Below, piece after piece: positions 7,803 through 15,874 of a stretch of 64,000 bases of DNA (positions within the stretch are counted from its first letter, which is position 1; each line of letters begins with the position of its first letter). The stretch lies in the NCBI RefSeq assembly GCF_009557615.1, contig NZ_CP045652.1, forward strand, positions 248,001 through 312,000. Direction: 5' to 3'. The DNA is from Sphingobacteruim zhuxiongii. GTDB taxonomy: Bacteria > Bacteroidota > Bacteroidia > Sphingobacteriales > Sphingobacteriaceae. The notes under the pieces were generated by a model. It ran no database searches. It was given only the letters and a program-made list of their open reading frames with translations, and was not told the DNA's origin. The position numbers and the translations under genes were made by a program.

Positions 7803-9437
7803 TTAAGCAGTAAGTCTATATTTTGTGGTTTTAACGCTCCTGACTCCAATTTTTATCGTATATAGTGTTTTATCGCTATAACCATTTCGAAACAAGACAT
7901 CGTTTGCCCACTTTTTTGCCCATTTTCTGAGGTTATGAGCAATGGCCATCAAACCGAACTCTACAGCGACTTTCTCCAGTCCTTTCATCGTGAACCGGGT
8001 AAACTTGTTGTTGCTTTTCATCTGACCGAAAACAGCTTCCACTTCTATGGGTCGCTTGCTTCGATGGTACATTCCTCTTCTGATAGCAGTCTTTTTCGGG
8101 GGGGGGGCTTTAGCCTTGAGCTGATCAAGCCTGTGGTTCACTTCAATAATACGATTGCCTTTTGCTTTATGGCACCCACTGCGCATTGGGCAGCCTTCGC
8201 ATCGCTGAGCCTGATAACAGCTTACCCGGGCAGTATATCCATTGGTACTAACTCTGGTTGCATGACCGATATAGCTGAGCTTCTGTCCGGCCGGACATAC
8301 ATAATAGTCATCTTGCTGGTTGTAATACAGATTCTGTACCGAGAAAGGATCCTGTTTATGCTTGCGCTTCTGTTCCACATGAAAGTAATTGTACTTGACA
8401 AAGGCAGTTATGCCCTGTTTTTCCATCAATTCATAGTTCTGTTCACTACCATAACCGGCGTCTGCTACAAGCTGTTCGCTTTGTTTTCCGTAATGGGACT
8501 CAAAGCCTTCCAAATGTTCCGGCAGGGTTGTGGTGTCGGCAGTTGTTTGATGGATGCTGTAATGGGTGATGAACTGATCTTCGGTGCTGATTTGGGTATT
8601 ATAGGCTGGCTTAAGCTGGCCATTCTTCATGTGGTCCTCTTTCATCCGCATAAACACAGCATCGGTATCGGTCTTGCTATAACTATTGCGATCTCCCAGT
8701 ACTTCCAGTTGCTCTTCATATTTCTCTAGTCGAGGCAAATAGTCCTCTTCAAGTTTCTTAAGCTGCTTATCAGTAGATTTATTGGCTCCTTTGAACTTGG
8801 CATTGATCGCTTCGATCTTTTCCTTCAACCGACTGCTATCAATGGCCTTGCTAACTTCTTGATGCCCTAATGAAGATTGGTCTTGGGCGATCTGAGCCTC
8901 GATTTCCGAAAGAACCGAAGCAATGTTTGCTTCTAGCTTTACCTTATTCTTCTCGACCGATTTCTTCCAAACGAACGTATAACGACCAGCGACCGACTCG
9001 ATCTTGGTGCCATCAACATATTGAACTTTCAGGCTAACATACTCCATATCATGCAGCATACGAACGATACTTGCAAACAGCTCTTGTATCTGTCCTTTAA
9101 GACGCTTTCCTCTGAAATAATTGATCGTACGATAATCAGGTGTGCTATTGCCCGAAAGCCACATGAAATGGATATTCTCTTGTAAGGCGCGCTCAATTTT
9201 TCGGCAAGAATAGATATTGCTTAAATAGGCGTAGAACAGCACCTTAATGAGCATTCTAGGGTGAAAACTAGTGGTGCCTCCGCCTTTATACTGACGGATA
9301 ATATGATCTAGATCCAACTGATCAACAACCTGACTCACCAACCGAACCGGATGGTTCATTGGAATACGATCTAAAATATTCTCAGGAAATAGACTCGGAC
9401 TATTGGATGGAAGCGCTTTGAATTGTATGTTTGCCAT
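7803..9437 (-). CDS. IS1182-family DDE transposase, copy 1 (carries a compensated double indel)
   Basis: This 544-residue transposase has an N-terminal helical DNA-binding region, the family block CRKIERALQENIHFMWLSG, the first catalytic Asp in YVDGTKIES, the second in VADAGYGSEQ, and the Glu in RPIEVEAVFGQMK. The start is the ATG of MANIQF; the 15 extra upstream codons begin with TTG and run through an inverted repeat, so they are unlikely to be translated. Relative to copies 2 and 3, a G run (8098-8107) has 10 instead of 3 bases and one C is missing near 8074. The net +6 changes RKRLLSEE to PPPKKTAIRR while restoring the frame. The altered patch lies just before the catalytic Glu region, so activity is doubtful. 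Confidence 0.92.
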   Translation of the reverse strand: MANIQFKALPSNSPSLFPENILDRIPMNHPVRLVSQVVDQLDLDHIIRQYKGGGTTSFHPRMLIKVLFYAYLSNIYSCRKIERALQENIHFMWLSGNSTPDYRTINYFRGKRLKGQIQELFASIVRMLHDMEYVSLKVQYVDGTKIESVAGRYTFVWKKSVEKNKVKLEANIASVLSEIEAQIAQDQSSLGHQEVSKAIDSSRLKEKIEAINAKFKGANKSTDKQLKKLEEDYLPRLEKYEEQLEVLGDRNSYSKTDTDAVFMRMKEDHMKNGQLKPAYNTQISTEDQFITHYSIHQTTADTTTLPEHLEGFESHYGKQSEQLVADAGYGSEQNYELMEKQGITAFVKYNYFHVEQKRKHKQDPFSVQNLYYNQQDDYYVCPAGQKLSYIGHATRVSTNGYTARVSCYQAQRCEGCPMRSGCHKAKGNRIIEVNHRLDQLKAKAPPPKKTAIRRGMYHRSKRPIEVEAVFGQMKSNNKFTRFTMKGLEKVAVEFGLMAIAHNLRKWAKKWANDVLFRNGYSDKTLYTIKIGVRSVKTTKYRLTA

Positions 9438-9455
9438 ATTGTTTTTTTGGGTGCA

Positions 9456-9478
9456 CCTTAAGATACAAAATCTTAAGG
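9456..9478. repeat. Perfect inverted repeat in transposase leader, copy 1
   Basis: CCTTAAGAT, 5 bp, ATCTTAAGG: perfect 9-bp arms just upstream of the transposase ATG. The same repeat is at 30240-30262 and 52621-52643 in the other copies. It may be an operator or a leader hairpin. Confidence 0.75.
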
Positions 9479-9493
9479 ACAAAAAAACAGAAA

Positions 9494-9521
9494 AACCCCG
9501 CCATTTTTTAATGACGGGGTT
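9494..9521. terminator. Hairpin at the transposase 5' end of IS copy 1
   Basis: AACCCCGCCATT and AATGACGGGGTT form a 12-bp stem with one wobble pair, followed by T-rich sequence. It sits between the terminal repeat and the transposase leader, where it would stop transcription entering from outside. Confidence 0.7.
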
Positions 9522-9731
9522 CTTTCTTTAAGAGACCTTTTTAGACAGCCCCTTTTTTGTAATATATGGTATTTGAAGTTTAGATAGTGAAAAGGCTGTC
9601 AAAGACGCCGTTAAACATTTATTTGAACAAAACTGGAATACGATGTGCAATTTTCCTATTTTTCCGATTATTAAAGTTTTTAGCCGAATCTTTATTTTAT
9701 CTTAAAAGTTCAGAGTCTACATTTGTACTTT

Positions 9732-9750
9732 ATTTAGATTTAGTACAAAT
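9732..9750. promoter_or_regulatory. Candidate iron-type operator, box C, before the siderophore receptor
   Basis: ATTTAGATTTAGTACAAAT ends 4 bp before the ATG at 9755. It shares 14 of 19 positions with box B (13387-13405) and has the same 7-5-7 layout. It is also part of a longer perfect inverted repeat, ATTTGTACT (9721-9729) with AGTACAAAT (9742-9750), separated by 12 bp. Binding here would cover the start of transcription or translation of the receptor. Confidence 0.6.
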
Positions 9751-9754
9751 AAAG

Positions 9755-12175
9755 ATGAGAGTCGCTAAAATATTAATCTTGTTACTGATGCTGTCAGCGG
9801 GAAGTACCGCTTTTGGACAAACCACTGTAAAAGGTAAAGTCGTTAATCCTACAGGAAAGGGATTAGCTGAAGTTAACATTTCTTCAAACGGGAATTCGGT
9901 GAAAACCAATTCTACTGGACATTTTGAGCTTTATGTCGCTCAACCAGGTCAATTTGTGTTAGTACTGAGCGCGATTGGTTTTGAATCTCGAAATATTCAA
10001 GTGAATCCAGAAGGGTTGGAAACCAAAGTAGCGGATTTAATCTTAAATGATAATCATAACAGCATCGATAGTGTAGATGTTGTCGGATATCACACCGTAA
10101 ACGATAAGAAATTGGCCGTAGGTAAGGGAGGGATTCTAGTACGTGATCTTCCACAGTCCGTTCAAATTATTAATGCACAAGTTATTCGCGATCAGCAAGT
10201 AAATAGATTAAGTGATGTACTGAAAAATGCCAATGGAGTTGCATTAGGAGCTAACCGCGGTGGTGTTAATGAGAACTTCTTTGCGCGTGGTTACAGCTTG
10301 GGATCCAATAATATCTTCAAGAATGGAGCGCGAACAAACAATGGCGGTTCGATTGAAGCAAGTACATTAGAATCGGTAGAAATTTTAAAAGGTTCTGCAG
10401 CCCTATTGTATGGCGGGGTTTCTGGTGGTGCAGTTTTGAATTTAGTGACGAAGAAACCAAAGTTTGAATATGGAGGCGAGGTATCTATGCGTATGGGTAG
10501 CTTCAACCAGTACAAGCCAATTGTTGATGTTTATGGTCCTATTAGTGATAAATTGGCGTTTCGTGTGGTTGGAACCGGAGAGTACGCAGAAAGCTATCGC
10601 GATAATGTAGAAAGTAAACGTTTCTATGTAAACCCATCTTTGCTTTATAAGATCTCAGAAAAATCGACACTGAATGCAATGTTTGATTATCTAAAAAGTG
10701 ACTTTACGCCAGACTTTGGAATCGGTTCTGTCGGTGGAAAGATTGACGAGCGTGTTGGGAGAAATACTTATTTGAATACTGAATGGGCGTACAATAAAAC
10801 CAATTCTAGTAATGGTCAATTAGCTTTTTCTCAGGAGTTTTCATCCAACTGGAAATTAGACGTCAATGCGAGCTACCAAAACTATACTAGAAATTATTAC
10901 GGTGCTGAACGAATCCAGGCGGCAGAAAATGGCAATATGCCAAGAGCATTAAACCGAACCCAATCGGATGAACTATCGTTTAACCAACAAGCCAATTTAA
11001 ACGGAACAATTTTTACCGGTAAGATTAAGCATCAAGTTTTAGTTGGTGCTGATTTTGACCAATCAAAAACAAAGAATTATGCGTTTGATATTTTTGCCAA
11101 TCCTCTTAGCGATACGACAGTAATTAATGCCTACGATAATATAAATATTTTTGAAAAGGATGCCTATAAATCCAGAACGGACATCCCAAAAGCTAATTTA
11201 AAGACAAGAACAACCACAGATGTTTATCGTTACGGCGCATTCGCTCAAGATCTAATCAGCTTAACTGATAAATTTAAGGTGTTAGTAGGCATTCGTTATA
11301 CGCGTCAAATCAACAAAGAGGGACAGGGATATTTGTACAGTAATGGCTCCTCGTATGTTGTGCGCAATATGACAAAAGATAGTCTCCCATTGGGTGATAA
11401 GATAGAAAGCGCTTGGTCACCAAAATTTGCCTTTATTTATCAACCCATTAAATCGACAACGTTCTACGTGAGCTATGCAAATAATTTCACACCGAACTCT
11501 GGCTACGATCGCGAATTCAGACCAATGACCCCTTCAATTATTGATCATTATGAGGCCGGTGTAAAAAATGAATTGTTTGCAGGGCGCCTAACCGCCAACC
11601 TAACCTGGTATCGCATTGTAAATGATCGCTTTGCTCAATCTGTTATGGATGAAAACGGCAATATTGCTGATTCTAATATGAAAGAGTTTACTGGAAAAAC
11701 AGCATCTGATGGCTTGGAGTTGGACGTGACAGGTACAATCGTTAATGGCTTGGAAGTCATGGGAGGTTACGCTTATAATTTTATGCGTTATCTAGAAACG
11801 AATGATAAAGGAAGTGTTGAAGATGTGCGTCTGGTGGGTACAACTGCTCATACGGGAAATGCATCGGTATTCTACACTTTCCAACAAGGCGGCGTTCGTG
11901 GATTGAAATTAGGCTTTTCAACGTACTACACGGGTAAACGTAATGCCGGATGGAACAATACAAAAGTTAACGTTTCAAAAAATGAAGATCGCTTAATTCC
12001 AATCGATCCTTTTACAACCTTTGATTTCTCTGCGGGATATACCTACAGAAATTGGAGCATTTTAGGAAAAATCAGCAACATTAGTAATGAATTTAACTAC
12101 TATGTCCATGAAAACTACAGTGTGAACCCTATTCCACCAAGAAGTTTTACGACAACATTGAGCTATAGATTTTAA
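9755..12175 (+). CDS. TonB-dependent siderophore receptor
   Basis: This 806-residue outer-membrane receptor has, in order: a signal peptide (MRVAKILILLLMLSAGSTAFGQ), a carboxypeptidase-D-like domain (TTVKGKVVNPTGKGL, residues 22-110), a plug domain starting near GILVRDLPQSVQIIN, and a 22-strand barrel ending in the terminal Phe typical of outer-membrane proteins (TTLSYRF). The plug segments SVEILKGSAALLYGG and NEFFARGY-like NENFFARGYSLGS are hallmarks of the siderophore receptor class (TIGR01783, FhuE/FoxA-like). The frame opens at 9587, but the ATG at 9755 puts the signal peptide at the N-terminus and lies just after the palindromic operator. It is probably induced by iron limitation. The class is firm; the siderophore is unknown. 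Confidence 0.92.
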   Translation: MRVAKILILLLMLSAGSTAFGQTTVKGKVVNPTGKGLAEVNISSNGNSVKTNSTGHFELYVAQPGQFVLVLSAIGFESRNIQVNPEGLETKVADLILNDNHNSIDSVDVVGYHTVNDKKLAVGKGGILVRDLPQSVQIINAQVIRDQQVNRLSDVLKNANGVALGANRGGVNENFFARGYSLGSNNIFKNGARTNNGGSIEASTLESVEILKGSAALLYGGVSGGAVLNLVTKKPKFEYGGEVSMRMGSFNQYKPIVDVYGPISDKLAFRVVGTGEYAESYRDNVESKRFYVNPSLLYKISEKSTLNAMFDYLKSDFTPDFGIGSVGGKIDERVGRNTYLNTEWAYNKTNSSNGQLAFSQEFSSNWKLDVNASYQNYTRNYYGAERIQAAENGNMPRALNRTQSDELSFNQQANLNGTIFTGKIKHQVLVGADFDQSKTKNYAFDIFANPLSDTTVINAYDNINIFEKDAYKSRTDIPKANLKTRTTTDVYRYGAFAQDLISLTDKFKVLVGIRYTRQINKEGQGYLYSNGSSYVVRNMTKDSLPLGDKIESAWSPKFAFIYQPIKSTTFYVSYANNFTPNSGYDREFRPMTPSIIDHYEAGVKNELFAGRLTANLTWYRIVNDRFAQSVMDENGNIADSNMKEFTGKTASDGLELDVTGTIVNGLEVMGGYAYNFMRYLETNDKGSVEDVRLVGTTAHTGNASVFYTFQQGGVRGLKLGFSTYYTGKRNAGWNNTKVNVSKNEDRLIPIDPFTTFDFSAGYTYRNWSILGKISNISNEFNYYVHENYSVNPIPPRSFTTTLSYRF

Positions 12176-12219
12176 GGATTAAGGTGTGATTTAATCTCCT
12201 TCATAAGTTAAACTACACT

Positions 12220-12273
12220 AAATCAAAGCCCTTTCAATTCCTTTTTCCGAAGGATTTGAAAGGGCTTTGATTT
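12220..12273. terminator. Long perfect hairpin between convergent receptor and araC genes
   Basis: AAATCAAAGCCCTTTCAA (12220-12237) pairs perfectly with 12256-12273 over 18 bp, and TCC/GGA adds three more pairs after one mismatch. No long T tract follows on either strand, which is unusual for a terminator of this strength. Just after it lies a two-copy tandem 11-mer (GATATGAAAGG). The rest of the gap up to 12405 shows nothing else. Confidence 0.7.
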
Positions 12274-12405
12274 GGATATGAAAGGGATATGAAAGGGATG
12301 TAGAACGTACTTCGTTCGGAATATGAACAAAAAAAGTGGATGCACAAATACTTAATACATCATGTAAAAAGTGATATACTTAAAAGAGAAAAAATAATGC
12401 TGTTT

Positions 12406-13347
12406 TTAGAAAGGAAGTGTGTGGATCATCTCGACCATCTCCGCAATTCCTTCGTGTGCGATAAGGAAAGTGTAACGTAGGGAATTTGGGATTATCCCGT
12501 AATATTTTTTGAATGCTGTTGTAAAGTGCGTCGAGTGTTTGTATCCCGTCATGCGAGCTACGTCGGAGATGCGATGCTTTCCAGTCATGATCAATGACTT
12601 TGCATGTTCCATCTTTTTCTCCGTAATATAATTCATAATAGTTTTCCCATAGTATTGCTTAAAATGTTGTTTCAAATATTGTTCATTGGTTCCAACATGT
12701 TTTGCAAGACTCGATATACTATGGTTTTGTGCAAGATCTTCGTCGATCAGTTGCTTTACTTGTACTATCTTTTCATAATGGTTTTTATTGCTGATCAATT
12801 CTTTATTCTCATTCTCGGCGTAAAGTCCCTCAATTTGGTGTACAATAGTTTCTAACAGTAAGGCCTGTATTTTTAGCTGATTGATAAAAGAATCTGCGGC
12901 GTAAAGTCCAATAATTTGATTGATAGAAAGGCTGATACGTTTGTCGGATTTGGTTAACAGTCCGTTTTCGAAGCGTTCACTTTGTTCCGTATACGTTTTA
13001 TGAAAGGAGAGGATTTTTTCACTGGGAATTATCACCATGAGCAAGGTGCAATCTGTAGAGAGGCTTTTTAAATCAATTGAGCTTCCTTTGCTCAAATGTT
13101 TTAATAAGTTTTCGTCGGCATGTAAAACAAAATGTTGATCATGAATTTGTAAGCTAACATTTGCGGATTTTTTAGAAATTAAGACATTGATATAGCCGTC
13201 AACTGGACTGTTAAAGCAAAAGCGTTGTCTACCTTCCAAAACGCTAAAATACATCTCTGTACCAAGTTCGATAATGCAGTCATCTGCACTTGCTTGGGGG
13301 ATTCCCAATATTTCCGAATGTGTAGCTTTTTTTTCCGATTGCGTCAT
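12406..13347 (-). CDS. AraC family transcriptional regulator
   Basis: This 313-residue protein has a C-terminal AraC/XylS DNA-binding domain (residues about 200-300) with two helix-turn-helix units: SISSLAKHVGTNEQYLKQHF and RISDVARMTGYKHSTHFTTA, followed by the KYYGIIPNSLR signature. The N-terminal 190 residues look like the cupin-like sensor half of PchR/YbtA-type regulators, which activate siderophore uptake genes when iron is low and the siderophore is present. It lies between two TonB receptor genes and is divergent from the second, so it most likely controls both. The 90-bp divergent region holds two copies of the 19-bp palindrome. The family is certain; the siderophore-sensing role is inferred from context. 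Confidence 0.88.
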   Translation of the reverse strand: MTQSEKKATHSEILGIPQASADDCIIELGTEMYFSVLEGRQRFCFNSPVDGYINVLISKKSANVSLQIHDQHFVLHADENLLKHLSKGSSIDLKSLSTDCTLLMVIIPSEKILSFHKTYTEQSERFENGLLTKSDKRISLSINQIIGLYAADSFINQLKIQALLLETIVHQIEGLYAENENKELISNKNHYEKIVQVKQLIDEDLAQNHSISSLAKHVGTNEQYLKQHFKQYYGKTIMNYITEKKMEHAKSLIMTGKHRISDVARMTGYKHSTHFTTAFKKYYGIIPNSLRYTFLIAHEGIAEMVEMIHTLPF

Positions 13348-13353
13348 TTTGCT

Positions 13354-13372
13354 ATTTAGAATAATTCTAGAT
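13354..13372. promoter_or_regulatory. Candidate iron-type operator, box A
   Basis: ATTTAGAATAATTCTAGAT is a 7-5-7 palindrome, with arms ATTTAGA and TCTAGAT and one mismatch. It lies 7 bp from the araC start codon and 33 bp (start to start) from box B, about three helical turns, so both could be bound on the same DNA face. Confidence 0.6.
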
Positions 13373-13386
13373 TTGCAACAACATTT

Positions 13387-13405
13387 ATTTAGACTTGTTC
13401 TAAAT
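13387..13405. promoter_or_regulatory. Candidate iron-type operator, box B
   Basis: ATTTAGACTTGTTCTAAAT is a perfect 7-5-7 palindrome (ATTTAGA, 5 bp, TCTAAAT) lying 32 bp before the ATG of the second receptor. It is the best copy of the motif shared with boxes A and C. Confidence 0.65.
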
Positions 13406-13437
13406 GATGTTCCAAAATTAGGGATTAATCTGGTATA

Positions 13438-15858
13438 ATGAAATTTTTTTACTCAACCTGGGTCTTTTTACTGTGTTCATTCGCTTGCTTCGGGCAAACA
13501 GCAAGCATAAAAGGGATCGTGCATTTGTTAGATGGGACGCCAGTAAAACAGGCTACGGTACGTATTAATGGGACTGACATCGCTTCCGTGTCTAACGAAA
13601 AGGGAGAATATTTGTTAAAGGAAGTGCCTTATGGTTCGCAAGTGATTTCCGTAACTTCTGTAGAGATTCAAAGCAAAAATCTTCCACTTTTTGTTGATAA
13701 ATCAAAATATGACCTCCATATCCATATTGATCCGCGGGGTGATGTTAGTCTAGATGAAATTCGAGTAACTGGGAATTCAGTGAAACGAGAAATCGAAACG
13801 AAGGGATTCGCGGTCAACGTTATTGAAACAAAAGAGGCAGCCCTACGAAATATCCAAACGAACGAGTTACTTGATCGCACTGTTGGAGTTCGCGTTCGTC
13901 AAAGCGGGGGTTTGGGCTCTGAAGTCCAATATAACTTGAACGGCATGACGGGACGTTCGGTAGGGATATTTATTGATGGTATAGAAATTTCAACATACGG
14001 ATCTTCATTTAATTTGAACAATATCCCTCCTGCGATGATTGAACGTATCGAGGTTTACAAAGGGGTTTTGCCAGCACATTTATCAGGCGATTTGCTTGGT
14101 GGAGCCATTAATATCGTTCTTAAAAAAGCGGAACTTACCAATAATCTCTCAGCAGCAATTTCCTACGGATCTTTTAACACACTACAATCCGACATCAGCG
14201 CAATTTATAGAGATGCAAAATCTGGATTCACGACACGCGTTGCGGGAACTTATATGAGTTCTGATAATGACTATGAGATCTGGGGTAAGTTTTCCAAGTT
14301 TATCGAACCGAACGGAGTTATGCGTCGGAATTATCGTACAAAGCGATTTTTCGATGGATATAGGTCAATTTCTGGTCGCTTTGAGTTTGGTTTTACGGGT
14401 GTGAAATGGGCAGATTCCTTTTTCCTTGGCTACAACATCTCTGATTCGTATAATGAGATTCAGCATGGGCAAACCATGGGAACACCATATATGGGAAGGA
14501 CTTCAGAGGCAAATGCCAATGTGTTGAGTCTTAGCTATAACAAACGAAATTTAGGGCTTGAGGGATTGAATTTAGCAGTAAATGGAGTTTACAGTTTTCG
14601 AAATACATATATACAAGATACTATTCCTTGGGCGTATAATTGGGACGGAAATATACGTCTAGATTTGAATGGTAATCCCATCCGTACAGCTGAAGGGGCG
14701 CAGCAAACGCTTCCATCCATGACGGATATCGATCGTAAAGTCGCTAATATTCGTTCGAATTTGAGTTACGATATCGTATCGGGACATAGACTTTCGGTAA
14801 ATCATGTCTTTTATTCCGTTGATCGTTCTGATCAAAACCTTTTAACTCAAGTTGGGAAAAACGGATTGAACAGTAAGAATGATTTTTCTAAGAATGTCGT
14901 ATCCTTCAATTATGAGGCGCAGACCTTTAACAACCGACTAACAACGAATCTCTTCTATAAACTCTACCAACAATCAATTGGTAAAACGTCTTTTACCGGT
15001 TCTGTGAATAATGGACAAGTACAGATTACAGAGCAAAAGGAGAAGAACCATCGCACAAATACGGGCTATGGGTTGGCGGTGTCCTATAAGGTAAAACCAA
15101 ATATCGTCCTCTTAACTTCTGCGGAACGGGCTGTGCGTATGCCAGACGATGGGGAGACTTTTGGTAGCCCTGAAGAAAATGTCTTAGCCAATACAAATAT
15201 TTCTCCCGAGATCAGTGACAACTACAATCTCGGTTTCAGATTAGGAACATTTGATCTCGATGGTCATAAATTTTCATTCGGTGCGAATTCTTTTTGGAGA
15301 AACATTAAAGACCGAATTATGCCTTTTGCAAATGAACTATTGAATTCCCAAGAGATTGAATTAACACAATATGTCAACTTATCATCAGCACAATCCTTAG
15401 GGTTTGAAGGCGAACTAATGTATACCTACAAAGATCTGGCTGTGAATTTCAATTTCTCCAAATTCAATTCCAAGAATAAGCAAAGATATAGCCCGAAAAC
15501 AGGTTTGGAAAGTGATAATTATAATAAGCAAATTCCTAATGAGCCATTTTATACGATGAATGGTAATGTGCATTACCGTCTAAAGAACGCCATACAGAAA
15601 TCCTCGGAATTAAACTTGTTTTATACGATAGGTTATGTAGCACCGTTTAGTACGGTTTGGTTTGATTCAGATTGGTTTATTACCCCCACGCAAGTAGCTC
15701 AGAATTTTGGAGTTAGTTATACCTTCCCAAATCGAAAATTGATAGCGAGTGTAGATGTAAAGAATCTATTTAATGCAGAACTCTATGATAATTTTGGCGT
15801 GCAAAAGCCAGGAAGAGGTTTCTATCTGAAACTGAATTATTCAATAAATAAATTTTAA
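13438..15858 (+). CDS. TonB-dependent receptor, XusA-like (iron/xenosiderophore type)
   Basis: This 806-residue outer-membrane receptor has a signal peptide (MKFFYSTWVFLLCSFACFGQ), a carboxypeptidase-like domain (TASIKGIVHLLDGTPVKQAT), a plug (NIQTNELLDRTVGVRVRQSG; RIEVYKGVLPAHLSGDLLGG) and a barrel ending in a terminal Phe (LKLNYSINKF). A DUF4374 lipoprotein gene follows after 16 bp, so the two are cotranscribed. In Bacteroides thetaiotaomicron the matching pair XusA/XusB imports enterobactin-type xenosiderophores together with XusC. The assignment here rests on gene pairing and the iron-type context; the plug and barrel alone do not fix the ligand. Box B lies directly upstream. Confidence 0.88.
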   Translation: MKFFYSTWVFLLCSFACFGQTASIKGIVHLLDGTPVKQATVRINGTDIASVSNEKGEYLLKEVPYGSQVISVTSVEIQSKNLPLFVDKSKYDLHIHIDPRGDVSLDEIRVTGNSVKREIETKGFAVNVIETKEAALRNIQTNELLDRTVGVRVRQSGGLGSEVQYNLNGMTGRSVGIFIDGIEISTYGSSFNLNNIPPAMIERIEVYKGVLPAHLSGDLLGGAINIVLKKAELTNNLSAAISYGSFNTLQSDISAIYRDAKSGFTTRVAGTYMSSDNDYEIWGKFSKFIEPNGVMRRNYRTKRFFDGYRSISGRFEFGFTGVKWADSFFLGYNISDSYNEIQHGQTMGTPYMGRTSEANANVLSLSYNKRNLGLEGLNLAVNGVYSFRNTYIQDTIPWAYNWDGNIRLDLNGNPIRTAEGAQQTLPSMTDIDRKVANIRSNLSYDIVSGHRLSVNHVFYSVDRSDQNLLTQVGKNGLNSKNDFSKNVVSFNYEAQTFNNRLTTNLFYKLYQQSIGKTSFTGSVNNGQVQITEQKEKNHRTNTGYGLAVSYKVKPNIVLLTSAERAVRMPDDGETFGSPEENVLANTNISPEISDNYNLGFRLGTFDLDGHKFSFGANSFWRNIKDRIMPFANELLNSQEIELTQYVNLSSAQSLGFEGELMYTYKDLAVNFNFSKFNSKNKQRYSPKTGLESDNYNKQIPNEPFYTMNGNVHYRLKNAIQKSSELNLFYTIGYVAPFSTVWFDSDWFITPTQVAQNFGVSYTFPNRKLIASVDVKNLFNAELYDNFGVQKPGRGFYLKLNYSINKF

Positions 15859-15874
15859 CAAATTATATAGCAAG

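Larger units (their letters stand above)
7728..9554 (-). mobile_element. IS1182-family insertion sequence, copy 1 (1827 bp)
   Basis: The boundaries were set by comparing the three copies in this window: similarity starts at AAGAAGGTGTC and ends at AGCCCCTT. The terminal inverted repeats are AAGGGGCTGTCTAAAAAGG (transposase 5' side) and AAGAAGGTGTCTAAAAAGG (3' side), 16 of 19 identical. Copy 1 is 6 bp longer than the other two because of two indels inside the transposase gene. No direct target duplication is visible in the flanks (ATAAA on the left, TTTTG on the right). It lies between the nagB fusion and the siderophore receptor and interrupts no gene. Confidence 0.93.

Noticed and set aside
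7935..8729. 264-residue ORF opposite transposase copy 1 (also 198-residue ORFs at 28917-29513 and 53370-53966)
   Set aside because: These are antisense shadows of the transposase gene with no family resemblance, and they appear only because the transposase codons avoid stops in that frame.
12256..12305. Tandem GATATGAAAGG repeat as a variable-number repeat
   Set aside because: Only two copies, so no evidence of variation.
13354..13405. AraC binding sites
   Set aside because: The palindromic 7-5-7 layout does not fit the direct-repeat sites typical of AraC proteins; a dimeric metal-responsive repressor is a better reading, though not proven.
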